Assembly: GCF_000719265.1 (NCBI RefSeq)
Contig: NZ_JOFL01000026.1
Span: 32,032-96,031, forward strand
Length of the DNA: 64,000 bases
From: Streptomyces roseoverticillatus
GTDB lineage: Bacteria > Actinomycetota > Actinomycetes > Streptomycetales > Streptomycetaceae
Direction: 5' to 3'
Shown here: piece by piece, positions 61,041 through 64,000 of the stretch
Numbering within the stretch: position 1 is the stretch's first letter
Layout: every line of letters starts with the position of its first letter
Program-made: the position numbers and the translations under genes
Notes under the pieces: generated by a model
Seen by the model: only the letters and a program-made list of their open reading frames with translations
Database searches by the model: none
Told to the model about the DNA's origin: nothing

Positions 61041-61124
61041 ATGGGGCGTCACCGCAGGAAGCCTCGGCACGAGCGGGTCGCAGCTGTGATCCGGGAACTG
61101 TGGAGGTGGTGCACCGGACGATGA
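61041..61124 (+). CDS. 27-aa basic small ORF inside the right structured locus
   Basis: ATG directly after the stem's 3' arm GAAGGGGGGCGC, which also serves as Shine-Dalgarno. The peptide begins MGRHRRKPRHERVAAVIREL and has Trp-x-Trp and a final GR. It shares MGRH, AAV-x-REL, a Trp near the end and the GR terminus with the left-copy ORF, although the intervening residues differ, a pattern that suggests protein-level constraint. A stop codon closely upstream in frame fixes this as the start. Confidence 0.5.
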   Translation: MGRHRRKPRHERVAAVIRELWRWCTGR

Positions 61125-61138
61125 CCGGTGAAAGCCGC

Positions 61139-61354
61139 TGGACGGTGGCCGTCAGTCCTCCGAGAACCTGAGGACTGACGACCGGAAACCGTCTACCTGC
61201 GGTTGGCCCTCGACCACGGTAGCCGCCGTGGCGGGGGCCTCTTTCTCTTTGGACGGTGGCCGTCAGTCCTCCGACGGACTGAGGACTGACGACCGGAAAC
61301 CGTCTACCTGCGGTTGGCCCTCGACCACGGTAGCCGCCGTGGCGGGGGCCTCTT
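61139..61354. repeat. Tandem 105-bp hairpin/terminator units
   Basis: 61139-61243 and 61250-61354 are nearly identical (period 111); they differ mainly in the loop of the first hairpin (CGAGAACCT against CGACGGACT) while the stems are conserved. Confidence 0.9.
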
Positions 61355-61384
61355 GCTGTGCCTGTAGAAGGGGGGCGTCTGCCC

Positions 61385-61633
61385 CTACGGTATCGGCCGA
61401 GCCCGCCGTACGCGACCCTTTCGGCGATCGCCGTGCGGCGCGCCGAGGGTGCCGCGCCTCAGGGCGCGGGTGAAGGAACGATACGGCTCGGGGGCGACGC
61501 GGAGGGTGGGCCCTCCGGGCCGCTTCGAGTCGCGTATGTGTATGGGGGCGGGTATGCCTGTGCCCTCGGGGAGGGCGATCTCCACGCAGGTGTCGACAGA
61601 ACCTGAGCTGTAGCTGCTCTTCTTGAACCTCAC
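61385..61633 (-). CDS. DUF397-domain protein
   Basis: 82 aa. The first 60 residues are a standard DUF397 domain (FKKSSYSSGSVDTCVEIALP, HIRDSKRPGG). The last 22 are basic and look like read-through beyond the usual end. GTG start overlaps the stop of the upstream XRE gene (GTGA). DUF397/XRE pairs are abundant in Streptomyces, relate to the AbaA/WhiJ-type developmental loci, and have also been described as Scr1-type toxin-antitoxin-like modules. Confidence 0.9.
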   Translation of the reverse strand: MRFKKSSYSSGSVDTCVEIALPEGTGIPAPIHIRDSKRPGGPTLRVAPEPYRSFTRALRRGTLGAPHGDRRKGRVRRARPIP

Positions 61634-62478
61634 TGTGTCTCCTTGGCGATCCTGGCGATGAAGTCGCGGGACGCCTCGGGATCCAGAGCTTGGGTGCGCA
61701 GGCGATCGAACGCGACTTCGTAGCGTGCGACCTGGTCGTCCTCTTCAAGGTAGTGGGACGTTGTGAGCGGCTCCACGGCTACAACAGGAGAGCCGACATC
61801 GAAGTGGAAGACCGTATACGCGCCGTCCAGTCCTGTGTGCATGCCCGCCTTGAACGGAATGACCTGCAGCTCGATATTTGGCCGCTGGGAGATGGTGAGC
61901 AGGTGTTCAAGTTGCCGCCGGAGAACGGAAAGTCCGCCGAGCTCGCGCCGGAGGCACGCCTCATCCAGTACGCATCGCAGCGCGAGCGAGGGCGAGGTCA
62001 GGACCTCCTGGCGTTTCATACGCAGCTCGGTGGATGCTCGTGTCTCGCGGGTTGTTCTCAGCACGCTGATGCTTCCGATGGCCGCAGAGGCGTAGTCGAC
62101 CGTTTGCAGCACTCCCGGGATGAGTAGCGCCGCGTAGAGGTCGATGCGTGTGGCGATCTGCTCCATTTCCAGGAAGTCGGCGAATCGGTCGCTGATGACG
62201 TCCTTGTACTGCACGTAGAGGCGCTGGTGGCGGCTGCTGTTGGCCAGCCGCGCGATCTCCCTGATCTCTGCGATGCGTGCCGCGTTCGCAACCCCGTAGG
62301 CGGCGATAAACCTCTCTGGATCGGTGCGCTGTCTGCCGTTCTCGACCTTGCTCAAGGTCGGGCTGGATACGCCCAGCAGCTTCGCGCCCTCGGCGAGGTT
62401 GAGGCCGGCTCTCACCCTCAGCGTCTTCAGTGCTGCGCCGAGCCTTCGGCGCAGCAAGGTTGGCGTGATGTCGGCCAA
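61630..62478 (-). CDS. XRE-family regulator with DUF5753 (Scr1/WhiJ-like)
   Basis: A 282-aa regulator. HTH_31 domain 8-70 (LRRRLGAALKTLRVRAGLNL, LLGVSSPTLSKVENGRQRTD); DUF5753 about 95-275 (FLEMEQIATRIDLYAALLIP, GVLQT motif, RPNIELQVIPFKAGMHTGLD, YLEEDDQVARYEVAFDRLR). Partner of the overlapping DUF397 gene. Such pairs tune differentiation or antibiotic production. A perfect 9+1+9 palindrome upstream is a likely operator. Confidence 0.92.
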   Translation of the reverse strand: MADITPTLLRRRLGAALKTLRVRAGLNLAEGAKLLGVSSPTLSKVENGRQRTDPERFIAAYGVANAARIAEIREIARLANSSRHQRLYVQYKDVISDRFADFLEMEQIATRIDLYAALLIPGVLQTVDYASAAIGSISVLRTTRETRASTELRMKRQEVLTSPSLALRCVLDEACLRRELGGLSVLRRQLEHLLTISQRPNIELQVIPFKAGMHTGLDGAYTVFHFDVGSPVVAVEPLTTSHYLEEDDQVARYEVAFDRLRTQALDPEASRDFIARIAKETQ

Positions 62479-62558
62479 GCGATCACCTCCTTGCGAGACG
62501 ACTCTAGCGACATCAACTTCCCTGGCTTGTACGAGCGTTCACTCGATCGTGCCAACCA

Positions 62559-62577
62559 GCGGTGAAATTTTCACCGC
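62559..62577. promoter_or_regulatory. Perfect palindrome in the XRE divergent promoter
   Basis: GCGGTGAAA-T-TTTCACCGC lies midway between the divergent starts at 62478 and 62638. Likely operator of the XRE regulator. Confidence 0.55.
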
Positions 62578-62637
62578 AACTCGTATCGAGGGGCAAGATG
62601 TGGCTCCTGCCAAGGGCACTCGGGGAGGAGTGGGGCG

Positions 62638-62973
62638 ATGACCTACAGGATCGGCGCGTTCGTGGTGGACACCCGCGAGGGAAAGATCGCGCAGGTGATC
62701 GGGGTGGCGGGGAGCCGTGTGACGTTGCGGCGGCCTGGCGGCGGGCTTGAATGGGAGGCGCCGTTCGCCTCACTGCGGCTGGCGACCCGGGAGGACCGGG
62801 AGGCGGCCGGGCTGTGGCCGGCCGGGTCACGGCCGGTGTACGGGTGTGCGGAGTGCCCCCAGTTGAAGGACGCCTACAACGAAGCCGTCGCCGGAGGCGA
62901 CCCGGTCACGACGGGGGAAGCCCTCGTCGTGCTGCGCCGTCACTGGCGCACCGTGCACATGGGGGGTGCATGA
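62638..62973 (+). CDS. Small conserved hypothetical protein
   Basis: 111 aa, beta-rich N-terminus (YRIGAFVVDTREGKIAQVIG), then a CxxC-like region (YGCAECPQLKDAYNEA) and a C-terminal helix with RRHWRTVHMGG. Family typical of streptomycete regulatory neighbourhoods next to DUF397/XRE pairs, sometimes called DUF-type accessory proteins; function unknown. Its stop overlaps the next start (ATGA). Confidence 0.7.
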   Translation: MTYRIGAFVVDTREGKIAQVIGVAGSRVTLRRPGGGLEWEAPFASLRLATREDREAAGLWPAGSRPVYGCAECPQLKDAYNEAVAGGDPVTTGEALVVLRRHWRTVHMGGA

Positions 62974-63197
62974 CCGTGCGGAGCACGTGCGCTCACCGTG
63001 GAGGCTGGGCAGCCCGCACTCGGGGCGAGGCCCGTTGCCGGGACTGCGGGACTGTCCGTTTCTCGGAGTACGGGGCCCTCAGGCCGCCGGGCCTCCCGCA
63101 CGCGGCCACCCCGCCCCGCCGCACCGCGATCGCGGCGGACCGCGCCGCCGCTCAGCAGATGTCGCGCTTCCCCCGGCGCAGGGCGTGGTGGGGCTGA
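62970..63197 (+). CDS. Small zinc-ribbon-like protein (DUF6255-like)
   Basis: 75 aa; Cys/His set CAHRGGW, EARCRDCGTVRFSEYGALRP suggests a zinc ribbon. The pattern CRDCGTxRFxxYxALRPPGLP resembles the DUF6255 family, named for its occurrence in natural-product loci. ATG overlaps the preceding stop, so the two are co-translated. Role unknown. Confidence 0.65.
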   Translation: MTVRSTCAHRGGWAARTRGEARCRDCGTVRFSEYGALRPPGLPHAATPPRRTAIAADRAAAQQMSRFPRRRAWWG

Positions 63198-63342
63198 GAT
63201 CCGTGGGCCGGGTGCGGGTCAGAACAGGCTGGCAGCGGGGGGAGGGGTGGGGGGTGCGACTCCGTCGGGTGCCTGTCGCTTGGTGGGTGGTGGGCCGCCG
63301 TACTCCCGCCGTCACGGATGCGGGCGCGTAAGGAGACCTCCC

Positions 63343-63366
63343 CATCAGCCTGGGCTGATGGGGAGC
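63343..63366. terminator. Perfect hairpin terminator
   Basis: CCCATCAGCC/GGCTGATGGG around TG, about 150 nt after the last supported gene. Confidence 0.75.
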
Positions 63367-63399
63367 GGGCTGCTGCCGCGCGGTGGTTGGGCCCGTCGT

Positions 63400-64000
63400 G
63401 GCGAGCGTCCGGCTGCGGAGGGTGGGGGCTGGTGCCCTCTCGGCGCGGAAATCCACCGGCGGGGCGGGGCTGCGCGGCATACAAGTGCGCTGGGAAGGCC
63501 GACCACTCGCCTCAGCCATCCCGCAAGGAGGCCTGTGCCTCAGGAGCCCCGCTGTCCGGCTGTGGGTGGTGGGTGGTGGTGGTCCCGGCCCGCAAAACAA
63601 CCGTCCCAGGCCGTGAACGGCGGATAGGTGACCCGGGAGGGACAGTCGCTTACCCCAACCGCCCCACCGGACAGCCCCCATCCCAAGAGGCCCATCTCCC
63701 GGCTGCAGGCAGGGTGCGGTGATGGTCTCGGGCCGGGAAACAACCGGCCGGGCGGGGCTGCGTGGCGTAGAAGTGGGCTGAAGGTGTCGGCCGCGTGTCG
63801 CAGTAGCCCCACCAAGAGGCCCGCGCCTCATGGGCCCCACCACCCGGCTGCGGGCGGTGTGGGCGGGGGCAGCCGGGCCGGACGTCACCCGGCCCGGCGG
63901 CCGCGCGCGGCGGACAAGCGAGCCGAAGAAAACAGCCACTCACCCCCGCCACCCCACCGAGCAGCCCCGCCTCAGAAACCCCACCACCCATCCGCAGGCA
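63400..64000. repeat. Degenerate repeat-rich non-coding tail
   Basis: No gene supported; all long frames here are of low-complexity Pro/Arg/Gly type. A motif of the form AAGAGGCCC...CCCGGCTGC-GG recurs at about 63524, 63687 and 63821, and GGCCGGGAAACAACCGGCC-like words with GGGCGGGGCTGCG(C/T)GGC recur at about 63460, 63590 and 63735-63760. The units are diverged and roughly 135-165 bp long. Confidence 0.55.

Larger units (their letters stand above)
60905..61354 (+). ncRNA. Structured RNA/small-ORF locus, right copy
   Basis: Order along the plus strand: a perfect 12-bp long-range stem (60929-60940 with 61027-61038) around an 86-nt loop that contains hairpin GGGGCAC/GTGCCCC (60957-60979); a 27-aa ORF whose ribosome-binding site is the 3' arm of that stem; then twice a unit of 105 bp (61139-61243 and 61250-61354). 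Each unit has an 11-bp hairpin (CGTCAGTCCTC/GAGGACTGACG) framed by GACGGT/ACCGTC, followed by a terminator-like hairpin (CCACGG/CCGTGG inside GGCCC/GGGCC); only the first is followed by a CT-rich run. The first domain recurs at the left edge of the window. Function unknown. Confidence 0.55.

Noticed and set aside
60905..61354. Retron or type III toxin-antitoxin RNA
   Set aside because: No reverse transcriptase or ToxN-like gene nearby, and only two long repeat units.
63079..63939. 286-codon minus-strand frame in the tail
   Set aside because: Low-complexity Pro/Arg/Thr protein produced by the degenerate repeats.

Overview
The window is high-GC actinobacterial chromosome, almost certainly Streptomyces. 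Codon third positions are strongly G/C, GTG starts and 4-bp GTGA/ATGA overlaps are common, and several families are typical of the genus: NsdA-like TPR regulator, DmdR1 iron regulator, DUF397 next to a Scr1-type XRE regulator, PAS protein, σ/anti-σ/STAS group, DrrAB transporter. Most of it is ordinary chromosome, interrupted by one small, degenerate integrated element at about 36.8-45.9 kb.

Layout. 0-8.9 kb: aldo/keto reductase, SGNH hydrolase, two exported proteins, serC, and a large FAD/Fe-S oxidoreductase of D-lactate/glycolate dehydrogenase type. 9.0-16.9 kb: a tight six-gene operon (AtuA-family protein, acyl-CoA carboxylase beta and alpha, acyl-CoA dehydrogenase, enoyl-CoA hydratase, TetR) that looks like a branched-chain or acyclic-terpenoid acyl-CoA degradation route, with a palindromic operator candidate in front. 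17-24 kb: citrate synthase, pdxH, a strongly folded intergenic RNA candidate, a PAS protein, a SIS protein, dmdR1 with an open antisense frame resembling the described adm arrangement, and an alpha/beta hydrolase whose nucleophile serine is replaced by alanine. 24-36 kb: flavin monooxygenase, primase/polymerase-like protein, NsdA-like regulator, a membrane protein with ten ATQY(L/M)PP motifs, purU, a sigma factor coupled to an anti-sigma gene carrying an apparent frameshift, STAS protein, and a NarL-type two-component pair.

36.8-45.9 kb is the accessory island. It holds a large serine recombinase, two HNH nucleases, a frameshifted phage major-capsid gene, two odd tRNA-like genes, a GntR regulator with an iterated operator region, and a compact module: radical SAM/SPASM enzyme, small Cys protein and 116-aa protein, divergent from an XRE regulator with a beta-rich C-terminal domain. 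No replication, portal, terminase or transfer gene was seen, so it is probably a phage or integrative-element remnant carrying cargo.

46-60.5 kb returns to chromosome: TPR/XRE regulator, proline iminopeptidase, exported M64 metallopeptidase, TetR/MFS efflux pair with a clear palindromic operator, AraC regulator, a MarR/GbsR-like regulator divergent from a DUF4097 gene and a DrrAB-type ABC exporter, a winged-helix protein, an exported beta-lactamase-fold serine hydrolase, and tRNA-Arg(ACG). 60.9-64 kb: a structured non-coding locus with a small ORF, a DUF397/XRE pair, two small proteins, and a repeat-rich tail.

The most unusual observation is that the structured locus at 60.9-61.35 kb has a homologue at the extreme left edge (about 1-245, opposite strand). 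Both carry a long stem whose 3' arm covers the ribosome-binding site of a 27-29 aa ORF with a shared peptide signature; the right copy is followed by a duplicated hairpin-plus-terminator unit. I recognise no known family for it.
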